Origin: B8-G4 sp033720735
GTDB lineage: Bacteria > Bacteroidota > Bacteroidia > Chitinophagales > Saprospiraceae
Direction: 5' to 3'
NCBI GenBank assembly: GCA_033720735.1
Contig: JAWWBX010000319.1
Span: forward strand, 1 to 5,171
DNA: 5,171 nt
Positions 1-5,171 of the stretch are shown here, in pieces. The notes below the pieces were generated by a model. That model saw nothing but the letters and a program-made list of their open reading frames with translations, made no database searches and was not told where the DNA came from. A program made the position numbers and the translations under genes. Each line of letters begins with the position of its first letter. The stretch's first letter is position 1.

Positions 1-266
1 ACGTCAAGGGTGCCGGCGAGTGTTACCGGGCCGTCTACCGAGAGCAGATCGTTTCCGGTGCCGGGTCCATCGGTGCTTTCGATTTCGATCTCCAGGGTAC
101 TGTTGGTATTGTCGAATGCCGGCAAGAGGGTCAGGGTATCGACCGACAGACCCGGATGCATCGCACCATTGTTTACCAGGTTGAAGAAATCGACAGTGCC
201 CCGGCCGTTGACAATCCCGTTGTTGGCAAACAGAAGATTGACATCCGTCACCCCATCATGGGCATT
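1..266 (-). other. Non-repeat C-terminal cap region of the large repeat protein
   Basis: About residues 1126-1213. The segment reads NLLFANNGIVNG...FFNLVNNGAMHPGLSVDTLTLL, then LEIEIES and GNDLLSVDGPVTLAGTLDV. A pattern of NNG, then PG-S-TL, then LEIEI, then D-LSV-G-LAGTL is known from the last rungs of many bacterial passenger-type beta-helices, just before an anchor or sorting module. That module would lie left of the window and is not visible. Confidence 0.6.
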
Positions 267-3200
267 ACTGAAGGTTCCATGATTGAGAAACTGCATCGTG
301 CTGCTGGACATCAATACATCAGACTCAACCTGGAACAGACCGTCGTTCAGGATCACTTCATTGGTACCACCATTGATGCTTCCACCTTTCAGAAAATATG
401 ACCCTCCTGGTTCAACGTGCACCGTATCATTGCTGATAAAGCTTAGAGAGCCGGCCAAATGATACGCCTCTCCCGCAATACTCAACTTGCCGCCTGACGA
501 AATTGACTTGGTTTGGCTGGTCATCAGCCAGATCTCCCCGGTCGGACTTACGTTGATCGTTGTGGTAATTGGATCATCTTTCCACAGATAAACGCCTGCC
601 ACGGTGACCGAGCCATTGCCACCAACGGTACTGCCGATCTGGTCGAGGGTATCCGTAAAGGTGAAATCCCGGTTGAACAGTACGGTGCCGGTCTCAAGGC
701 TCAGGTACTTATCCTGGGGTATCACGGCGTCAATCGTGACGGTCGTGCCGTCAAAGCGATACCTGTCTCCACCTGTGATCGTCGCGAGTGAATCGAGTGT
801 GGCCGGGTCGTCAAACAGGACGATGGCGGTGTCAAAGTCGGTGGTCGAGCCAGCGGCCAGCAGCACATTGTCAAGGATCACCATTTCACAATGCTGGGTG
901 GTCAGCGTACCGTTCTGGGTCACCGTGCAATCCAGGTTCAACGTACCCGATCCAGCAGACTTCTCCAAGATCCCGTTGTTGATGAACTGCATATCACCCG
1001 ATGAGATGGTAGCATCAAAGGCAACATCAAACAGGCCGTCATTCAAAATCACCTCCTGAAGTCCGCCCACGATCTGCCCTCCGTTAAAGTGATAGACACC
1101 CCCTGCTTCAATATGGATCGTATCGTTGCTGAAGAAGCTCAATGTGCCAGCCAGATGATGCGCCACACCTGCAATCCGCAACTTTCCGCCTGACGAAAGA
1201 GACTTGCCCTGGTTGGTCATCAGCCAGATTTGTCCGGTTGGACTCACGATCACCGTCGTGGAAATCGGGTCATCTTTCCACAGGTAAACGCCTGCCACGG
1301 TAACCGAGCCACTGCCGGCAACGAAACTGCTGATCTGGTCGACGGTATCCGTAAAGGTGAAATCCCGGTTGAACAGTACGGTGCCGGTCTCAAGGCTCAG
1401 GTACCTATCCTGGGGTATCATGGCGTCAATGGTGATGGTCGTGCCGTCAAACCGATACCTGTCCCCACCTGTGATCGTCGCAAACGAATCGAGCGTGGCC
1501 GGGTCGTCAAACAGCACAATGGCGGTGTCAAAGTCGGTGATCGATCCGGCGGCGAGGAGCACATTGTCCAGGATCACCATTTCACAATGCTGCGTGGTCA
1601 GGGTCCCGTTCTGGGTCAGGATGCAATCAAGGTTCAACGTGCCGGTGCCGGCGGATTTTTGCAAGGTTCCGTTGTTGATAAACTGCATGTTCCCAGACGA
1701 GATGGTGGCATCAAAGGCAATATCAAACAGGCCGTCATTCAAAATCACCTCCTGAAGTCCGCCCACGATCTGCCCTCCGTTGAAGGAATACGACCCACCC
1801 GGCATGATGTGCAGGGTATCATTGTTCGACAAACTCAGCGTTCCATTGGCGTGATGAAGGCTGCCGTATACATTGAGCCGCCCGCTTGACGACAGGGTTT
1901 TGCCATTTGAACTCAGGAGATGCATTTGACCAGCGGGCCCAATATCTACCTGCGCTCTGATCGCATTATCCTTCCAGAGGTACTGACCGTCGACGGTCAA
2001 CGTACCTATGCCATCAATAGCACTTGCGATTTGATCGAACGTATCTGTTGAGGCGTAATTCCGGTTAAAGGTGACCGTACCTGATTCCAGGCTCAGGTAT
2101 TTGTTTGGAGGCAGGACAGCATTGATCGTTACACTGGTACCATCAAAGCGATACCGTTCCCCACCCGTGATGACTGCGAAAGAATCGAGTGTCGCCGGAT
2201 CGTCGAAAAGCACCACCGCCGTATCAAATTCGTTCACAGAACCATCAGACAAGACCACGTTGTCGAAAATAACCAGCTCGCACGATGGGGTCTCGAATAC
2301 ACCGTTTTGCTGCAACTGGCAGTTCAAATCCAGTGTGCCACTTCCACCCGTTTTTCGAAATGTCCCGTTGTTGATGAATTGCATGAGGCCGTTCGACAGA
2401 GCTCCATCAAAAGTCATTTCGAACAAGCCGTCATTGACAATGACTTCATTCGATCCTCCGATAATGAAACCACCCTGGTAGAAATAGGACGCCCCCGGGG
2501 CGATGTGGATGGTGTCATTGCTGCTAAAACTCAGAGTCCCTGACTCATGGTACAATTCCCCCGCAATGTCCAGGCGTCCGCCAGATGACAGGTTCTTCCC
2601 GTTGCCGGTGAGCAACCGCATTTGGCCGCCACTACTGACAAGGACCCGCGTTTCGATCGGGTCGTCTTTCCATAAATAGACGCCATTGACGGTCAGGGTG
2701 CCGGCTCCCCTGACAATACTGCCGATCTGGTCGAACGTATCTGTGGAGGCATAGTCCCGGTTGAAATAGACCGCACCGGTTTCCAGGCTCAGATACTTGT
2801 TGGGCGGCAGAACGGCATTGATGTTCACGGTGCCCCCGACAAACCGATACCGGTCGCCACCCGTGATCGTAGCAAAGGAGTCCAGGGTCGTATTGTCATC
2901 GAAGAAGACCACCGCCGTATCAAACTCATTGACGGACCCATTCGCCAGGATGAGATCGTCAAAGATCACCTGTTCGCAGGAGGGGACCTCAAATATGCCG
3001 TTCTGTGTGAAAATGCAATTGATGTTGAGCGTGCCGTTACCGCCCGTCTTGCGAAAGGTACCGTTGTTGATAAACTGCAAGACGGAGGTAGAAAGCGTCG
3101 CGTCAAAACTCACCTCAAACAAGCCGTCGTTGACAATGACTTCGGATGCCCCTCCGATCAAATTCCCGCCGGCATAGAAATAGGTGCCGGTAGCGCTGAT

Positions 3201-3641
3201 CCTCAACGTATCATTCGAGGAGATGCTGAGGTTGCCCCCCTGGTGATAGATCACCCCGTGGTTGATAAGGCGCACTCCGGTCGACATTGACTTTTGCGCC
3301 GGGGATCCGAGATGTGCTCCGGCAGTCATGCCGATCACCAATTCGAGTCCTGAGGCCAGCGATCCATCCAGCCAGGACAGGGAGTCCGTGATTGTGAGCG
3401 TATTCGCACCGGTGACAGAGCCATCGTTAAAGTGGAGCACTGAAACACTGGTTGTCAGATCCAGTGTAATCGTACCCGTATTGATGATCGCAGTGTCTCC
3501 TGGCCCGGGAACAAGGCCACAATCCCAGTTGGCTGTGTTGTTCCAGTTGCCGGAGCCACCCAGCCAGGTGCAGGTGGCAGCGTGTCCAAGCACCGACAGG
3601 CCCATCAGCAGCAGAAAGAGACAAAAGCGATTGTGCGCCAT
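1..3641 (-). CDS. Large secreted repeat protein, beta-solenoid adhesin-like, C-terminus outside window
   Basis: This is one uninterrupted minus-strand frame from ATG at 3641 to the window edge, giving 1213 visible codons and no stop. It is probably a secreted or surface-anchored structural or adhesive protein; no catalytic motif is visible. Residues 1 to about 21 form a signal peptide (FCLFLLLMGLSVLGHA). Residues 24-52 carry a CTWLGGSGNWNNTANW...VPGPGDTAII motif, of a kind often found at the start of secreted beta-helical proteins. A partial repeat covers about 77-166, four full 232-residue units cover 167-1094, and a fifth unit starts at 1095 and diverges after about 30 residues. The visible end reads LEIEIES...GNDLLSVDGPVTLAGTLDV, resembling the close of passenger-type beta-helices. 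The start is firm: the first in-frame upstream stop is TGA at 3722-3720 and no other ATG lies between. There is no clear Shine-Dalgarno site. A sorting or anchor domain (type IX secretion or other) may lie beyond the window. The precise ligand is unknown. Confidence 0.9.
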   Translation of the reverse strand, partial: MAHNRFCLFLLLMGLSVLGHAATCTWLGGSGNWNNTANWDCGLVPGPGDTAIINTGTITLDLTTSVSVLHFNDGSVTGANTLTITDSLSWLDGSLASGLELVIGMTAGAHLGSPAQKSMSTGVRLINHGVIYHQGGNLSISSNDTLRISATGTYFYAGGNLIGGASEVIVNDGLFEVSFDATLSTSVLQFINNGTFRKTGGNGTLNINCIFTQNGIFEVPSCEQVIFDDLILANGSVNEFDTAVVFFDDNTTLDSFATITGGDRYRFVGGTVNINAVLPPNKYLSLETGAVYFNRDYASTDTFDQIGSIVRGAGTLTVNGVYLWKDDPIETRVLVSSGGQMRLLTGNGKNLSSGGRLDIAGELYHESGTLSFSSNDTIHIAPGASYFYQGGFIIGGSNEVIVNDGLFEMTFDGALSNGLMQFINNGTFRKTGGSGTLDLNCQLQQNGVFETPSCELVIFDNVVLSDGSVNEFDTAVVLFDDPATLDSFAVITGGERYRFDGTSVTINAVLPPNKYLSLESGTVTFNRNYASTDTFDQIASAIDGIGTLTVDGQYLWKDNAIRAQVDIGPAGQMHLLSSNGKTLSSSGRLNVYGSLHHANGTLSLSNNDTLHIMPGGSYSFNGGQIVGGLQEVILNDGLFDIAFDATISSGNMQFINNGTLQKSAGTGTLNLDCILTQNGTLTTQHCEMVILDNVLLAAGSITDFDTAIVLFDDPATLDSFATITGGDRYRFDGTTITIDAMIPQDRYLSLETGTVLFNRDFTFTDTVDQISSFVAGSGSVTVAGVYLWKDDPISTTVIVSPTGQIWLMTNQGKSLSSGGKLRIAGVAHHLAGTLSFFSNDTIHIEAGGVYHFNGGQIVGGLQEVILNDGLFDVAFDATISSGDMQFINNGILEKSAGSGTLNLDCTVTQNGTLTTQHCEMVILDNVLLAAGSTTDFDTAIVLFDDPATLDSLATITGGDRYRFDGTTVTIDAVIPQDKYLSLETGTVLFNRDFTFTDTLDQIGSTVGGNGSVTVAGVYLWKDDPITTTINVSPTGEIWLMTSQTKSISSGGKLSIAGEAYHLAGSLSFISNDTVHVEPGGSYFLKGGSINGGTNEVILNDGLFQVESDVLMSSSTMQFLNHGTFSNAHDGVTDVNLLFANNGIVNGRGTVDFFNLVNNGAMHPGLSVDTLTLLPAFDNTNSTLEIEIESTDGPGTGNDLLSVDGPVTLAGTLD
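267..359 (-). repeat. Degenerate start of repeat unit 5
   Basis: Residues 1095 to about 1125 still match the unit start (EVILNDGLF, then MQFLNHGTF for QFINNGTF). Similarity is then lost, and the conserved cysteine pair is absent. This marks the C-terminal end of the array, still at the exact 696-bp spacing. Confidence 0.8.
360..1055 (-). repeat. Tandem repeat unit 4 (232 aa, 696 bp)
   Basis: Residues 863-1094, the last full unit and near-duplicate of unit 3. Its final dozen residues (YFLKGGSINGGTN) differ from the FNGGQIVGGLQ end of units 2 and 3 and lead into the degenerate fifth unit. The cysteines are residues 905 and 918. Confidence 0.92.
1056..1751 (-). repeat. Tandem repeat unit 3 (232 aa, 696 bp)
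   Basis: Residues 631-862. This unit is close to unit 4: I count about 40 differences in 232 residues, only about 17 of them in the first 160. It shares IPQD(R/K)YLSLETG, FNRDFTFTDT and TQHCEMVILDNVLLAAGS with unit 4. At the DNA level there are tracts of about 60 identical bases between the two units (1344-1404 with 648-708; 1722-1781 with 1026-1085). The cysteines are residues 673 and 686. Confidence 0.92.
1752..2447 (-). repeat. Tandem repeat unit 2 (232 aa, 696 bp)
   Basis: Residues 399-630, with the same landmarks and the same length as unit 1. Its first two-thirds resemble unit 1 (FRKTGGSGTL, SVNEFDTAVV, PPNKYLSLE). Its last segment (FNGGQIVGGLQ) is shared with unit 3, so unit 2 is a mosaic between the two halves of the array. 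The conserved cysteines are residues 441 and 454. Confidence 0.9.
2448..3143 (-). repeat. Tandem repeat unit 1 (232 aa, 696 bp)
   Basis: Residues 167-398. The unit is phased from EVIVNDGLF. Shared landmarks in order are QFINNGTF (about unit residue 23), a Cys at 43 and a Cys at 56 (QNGIFEVPSC), FDTAVVFFDD (74-83), ITGGDRYRF (93-101), KYLSLETG (about 116), STDTFDQI (about 133), GTLTVNGVYLWKDDP (148-162), LSSGGRL, and SNDTIHI. It is roughly two-thirds identical to unit 2 by eye. It keeps the PPNKYLSLE and YASTDTFDQI variants shared only with unit 2. Confidence 0.9.
3144..3413 (-). repeat. Partial N-terminal repeat unit (second half of the 232-aa unit)
   Basis: Residues about 77-166 of the large protein align with the second part of the full units. 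TGANTLTITDSLSWLDG matches GAGTLTVNGVYLWKDD, and STGVRLINHGVIYHQGG matches SSGGRLDIAGELYHESG. Then SNDTLRI and the GG-IGG stretch precede the first EVIVNDGLF. The spacing is two residues longer than in the full units, and identity is much lower. It caps the array at its N-terminal side. Confidence 0.7.
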
Positions 3642-3895
3642 ATGCTGTGTTGTACCAGCAAAGTAGCCCTGGCGCGGGGTCGCTGAAACTGGAATTGGCG
3701 TACGGTAGGGCTGCCCTTGTCAAGTGCTGATTTCTCCGTATCAGCATTCCGGGATGGTTGGATCGTGTGTCAGACGCTTAGTTTCTGAGGTAGGCCTCCC
3801 GGTAAACCGCCGAGGTCTCACGCACCCTTCCGTGATATACGCGAAGGCGGCACGCACGTGGTCCAGCTCTTCAGGAGTGCAGACCTGCGGCCAGG
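3642..3895. other. Intergenic region without a recognisable gene
   Basis: This 254-base stretch lies between the large repeat gene (start 3641) and the end of recognisable similarity in the broken fibre gene. No frame gives a convincing protein. Two short minus-strand stretches look faintly coding in different frames: CTPEELDHVRAAFAYI at about 3834-3882, and VRETSAVYREAYLRN before a TAA at 3778-3780. They could be frameshifted remnants. It must also hold the leader of the repeat gene. I see one perfect inverted repeat (3725-3746) but no convincing promoter or terminator. Confidence 0.5.
3725..3746. promoter_or_regulatory. Perfect 7-bp inverted repeat upstream of the repeat gene
   Basis: TGCTGAT and ATCAGCA are separated by 8 bases, about 84 bases upstream of the start codon at 3641. 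On the minus strand a TTGACA hexamer (3723-3718) follows one base later, but no good -10 element sits at the expected spacing. No T-run follows on either strand, so a terminator is unlikely. An operator or a small leader hairpin is possible; it could also be chance. Confidence 0.25.
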
Positions 3896-4105
3896 CAGTA
3901 GGCCCTCGGCAGGAGTACTGATTGCCTCGCGTTGTGCCGTTGTCATTCTTGGCCCCAGAAATCCTTTTGAATCACTCTACACATCAAGGATGGCACCCGG
4001 ATGAGCATCGGTTGCGTCGGTATTGATGCTCACCGACTGCGCCTCGAGGTGGGCCATAATTGTGCATGGCAGAATGAGTAAACAGATGCCTGTACGTCTG
4101 ATCAT
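3896..4105 (-). pseudogene. Broken N-terminal fragment of a secreted tail-fibre-like protein
   Basis: ATG at 4105 opens a signal peptide (MIRRTGICLLILPC...LEAQ) followed by SVSINTDATDAHPGAILDV. A TAG stop then lies at 3979-3977. Reading through it in the same frame continues SDSKGFLGPRMTTAQREAI and STPAEGLL down to about 3896. Secreted fibre-type proteins of Bacteroidota typically begin with a signal peptide, then SINTDG...AILDVKS-KGFL-PRMT and a GLLVY-TD stretch. The stop therefore sits where a lysine codon is expected (AAG to TAG is one change). After GLL the expected VY-TD is missing and the frame soon closes, so the gene is truncated as well as interrupted. It begins 49 bases after the S74 gene stop, in the same direction, consistent with decay of a tandem array of fibre paralogues. 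A single sequencing error could explain the TAG but not the loss of the remainder. Confidence 0.75.
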
Positions 4106-4154
4106 GATGCGACGGTTACCTGAACAATGCGTCTGAGTTAGCAGTCTGCTATGA

Positions 4155-5054
4155 CTATTCTGAGCCCGGCGGATCAGATTGAAGAACTTTCTGCAGGTCG
4201 TTGATCTGTGATTGCAGCGTGCTGATCTGCTGCTGTTGTTCCTTGACCGCCTCGAGCAGGACCGCGCTGAATTTCGCATAGTCTACTGCTTTATACCCCT
4301 CGTCGTCCTCAGAAATCAGCTCCGGGAAAACGGACTCCATCTCCTGCGCGATTACTCCGACATCGCGGGCTACTTTGAAATTCTTGTCGGGAAACTGGTC
4401 TGTATCCCAGTTGTAGTACACCCCATTAATGGACTGCAGCTTGTCCAATGCATTTTCAATTGGAACGATCGAATGTTTGTACCGGAGGTCGGAGCAGATG
4501 TTGGTCCCGTTGCAGCGCACTGCCCCCTGCGCGTTGATATCACCGTTGACGTCCAGCTTGTAACTCGGACTTGAGGTCCCGATACCCACTTCTCCATCGC
4601 GCAGAACGAGTGTGTTATTGTAAATCACACCGCCATTGAGTGTGCCGAAGTACAGGTAGCTGTTGGTTCGGTTGAACAACTGGAAAGCGCGGTCGTTATT
4701 GGATTCTCCGATGTTCAGTCCGGGAAAGCCTGTCGTATCTGCGATGGTGATTCGCGAGCCACTAAAGGAACCGATATCCACCCCCACGACAAGGTTCTCG
4801 CCCGGGTCGGTTGCACCGATACCTACATTCCCGTCACGCAGAACGAGTGTATTTTCATGTTCAGTGCCTCCGTTCACCGTCCCGAAATAGACATAGTTAT
4901 CATTCGCATTAAAAATCGAATACGCGCGATTGAGTGAATCCTTGCCCATCAGGTAGCCGGATGAGCCGAAGGCGTCTCCGACGACGACAACTCGGCCGTC
5001 TTGGGCGTGCGCATCGTGCCGCCCGACACCGAGGGCGACGTCGGCCCGAACCAC
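4155..5054 (-). CDS. Fibre-like protein with C-terminal peptidase S74 chaperone domain, 5'-truncated
   Basis: The formal open frame runs from ATG 5054 to TAG at 4155 (299 codons), but only residues from about 29 on (below about 4970) look genuine. The first 28 codons are the antisense of a plus-strand gene. Residues 43-80 and 122-159 are two copies of a motif (RA-NxYFGTxNGG, then NTLVLRDGxVGIG) with a 79-residue period, typical of trimeric fibre shafts. Residues 188-272 form a peptidase S74 (intramolecular chaperone) domain: SDLRYK gives Ser188 and Lys193, the Ser-to-Lys+5 spacing of the self-cleaving dyad known in phage endosialidases, followed by NGVYYNWD, DVGVIAQEME, FPELI and AVDYAKFSAVLLEAVKE. 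A Gln-rich coiled coil follows (about 270-292). Such domains trimerise the fibre and may then be released by self-cleavage. The true start and signal peptide are missing. An internal ATG at 4949 is unlikely to be the start because it falls inside the motif region. Confidence 0.85.
   Translation of the reverse strand: MVRADVALGVGRHDAHAQDGRVVVVGDAFGSSGYLMGKDSLNRAYSIFNANDNYVYFGTVNGGTEHENTLVLRDGNVGIGATDPGENLVVGVDIGSFSGSRITIADTTGFPGLNIGESNNDRAFQLFNRTNSYLYFGTLNGGVIYNNTLVLRDGEVGIGTSSPSYKLDVNGDINAQGAVRCNGTNICSDLRYKHSIVPIENALDKLQSINGVYYNWDTDQFPDKNFKVARDVGVIAQEMESVFPELISEDDEGYKAVDYAKFSAVLLEAVKEQQQQISTLQSQINDLQKVLQSDPPGSE
4578..4928 (-). repeat. Two-copy internal repeat in the S74 fibre protein (237-bp period)
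   Basis: The copies are 4815-4928 and 4578-4691. Each encodes a segment of about 38 residues: RAYSIFNANDNYVYFGTVNG and RAFQLFNRTNSYLYFGTLNG, each followed by NTLVLRDG and VGIG. The protein match is strong and the DNA match is moderate, so the duplication is not recent. The intervening segment (GVDIGSFSGSRITIADTTGF) is not itself repeated in the visible part. Confidence 0.8.
4960..4975. other. Probable chimeric junction or recombination breakpoint
   Basis: Left of this point the minus-strand S74 fibre frame is coding (GYLMGKDSLNRAYSIF). Right of it the plus-strand frame is coding (EGVSDDDNSAVLGVRIVPPD, from 4968). There is no intergenic space, start codon or ribosome site for either gene, and both lack their 5' ends. 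The plus frame is closed by TGA at 4962-4964 immediately left of the point. Third-position GC rises sharply on the right. The exact base cannot be fixed from one sequence. Confidence 0.7.
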
Positions 5055-5171
5055 TACGTGCAGATGATCAACCTGGTCACGACCGTTTTCCAGAAGGACG
5101 GCACCTCCACCGGTGCGTTTCCGAGCAGCGTCTTCTGGAACGGCTTCTCCGATGCGTGCGGGACCACCAAC
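4965..5171 (+). CDS. Interior fragment of a large secreted protein (PPDTxGDVGPNHYVQ family), both ends missing
   Basis: The plus-strand frame is open from the codon after TGA 4962-4964 to the window end, about 69 codons, with no start codon at a sensible place. It reads EGVSDDDNSAVLGVRIVPPD followed by TEGDVGPNHYVQMINL, VFQKDG, then FWNGFSDACGTTN. From memory, this PPDT-GDVGPNHYVQ-NL, then FxGFG-C-T-ND pattern belongs to large secreted or cell-surface bacterial proteins of unclear function. There the motif lies well downstream of a signal peptide, so an N-terminal region is missing here. From 4968 on, 63 of 68 codons end in G or C, unlike the genes to the left. The reading direction is confirmed by the protein motif and codon bias. 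The function is not known to me. Confidence 0.75.

Noticed and set aside
156..2543. Other plus-strand frames in the array, such as 1230-1889, 513-791 and 2307-2543
   Set aside because: All lie opposite the continuous minus-strand frame of 1213 codons, which shows a signal peptide and conserved protein repeats.
1..3143. CRISPR array or short tandem repeat
   Set aside because: The repeat unit is a 696-bp protein-coding module with divergence concentrated as amino-acid substitutions. There is no short repeat and spacer pattern.
604..3177. Plus-strand open frames of about 130 codons recurring in each repeat (604-1059, 1357-1755, 2071-2481, 2797-3177)
   Set aside because: They are antisense shadows of the 696-bp repeats. 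They recur only because the minus-strand coding sequence is repeated, and their products have no signal, domain or consistent start.
3694..3723. A sigma-70 type promoter with TTGACA at 3723-3718 on the minus strand
   Set aside because: At 16 to 19 base spacing the expected -10 positions read CGCCAA or similar, with no TATAAT-like sequence.
3427..3747. Minus-strand frame of 106 codons overlapping the start of the repeat gene
   Set aside because: It is out of frame with the signal peptide and the WLGGSGNWNN motif, and its product (rich in Leu, Ser, His and Arg) looks like a shadow translation.
3977..3979. TAG reassigned as a sense codon, as in some phages
   Set aside because: The neighbouring S74 gene ends at a TAG at the expected place after its coiled coil, and the fragment also loses similarity further on. 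Pseudogene decay is simpler.
4139..4151. Palindrome TAGCAGTCTGCTA just after the S74 stop codon as a terminator
   Set aside because: The stem is at most 5 bp with a 3-base loop and no T-run follows on the minus strand, so a rho-independent terminator is not supported.
3977..4279. Reading the 100-codon minus-strand frame from its first ATG at 4279 as one protein
   Set aside because: Its first 58 codons overlap the end of the S74 gene and are low-complexity Arg/Ser-rich shadow sequence. Only the part from the ATG at 4105 resembles a real protein N-terminus.
4212..4890. Plus-strand frames 4212-4574 and 4663-4890
   Set aside because: They are antisense to the S74 domain and fibre motif repeats, which are clearly coding on the minus strand.

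Overview
The window carries surface or secreted protein genes and no housekeeping, RNA, CRISPR or transposase genes. Most of it (about 1-4960) is moderate in GC and reads on the minus strand. The organism is probably a member of the Bacteroidota. Two things point that way: an N-terminal fragment of the secreted fibre type common there (signal peptide, then SINTDATDAHPGAILDV and KGFLGPRMT), and the lack of a clear Shine-Dalgarno site before the main gene. This is inference from family knowledge, not from a search.

Layout, right to left along the minus strand. (1) 4155-5054 is the C-terminal part of a trimeric-fibre-like protein ending in a peptidase S74 (intramolecular chaperone) domain and a short coiled coil. 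Its 5' end is cut off near 4965. (2) 3896-4105 is a decayed N-terminal fragment of another protein of the same fibre class, with an in-frame TAG and loss of similarity after about 70 codons. (3) 3642-3895 has no gene I can recognise, but holds one perfect inverted repeat. (4) 3641 down to 1 is one uninterrupted reading frame of at least 1213 codons, open at the window edge. It encodes a secreted beta-solenoid-type protein with four full tandem repeats of exactly 232 residues (696 bp each), flanked by partial repeats.

The last roughly 205 bases (4965-5171) differ. They read on the plus strand, have about 93% G or C at third codon positions, and encode the interior of a different large secreted protein (PPDTEGDVGPNHYVQMINL motif) with no start. 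The minus-strand fibre gene and this plus-strand gene both lose their 5' ends at the same point, head to head. An assembly chimera or a recombination breakpoint explains this best.

The intact genes look like parts of a cell-surface repertoire: a repeat adhesin, chaperone-matured fibres and a fibre-gene remnant. The clearest unusual signals are the indel-free 696-bp repeat array with a conserved cysteine pair in every unit, the broken fibre gene, and the composition-switching junction at the right end.
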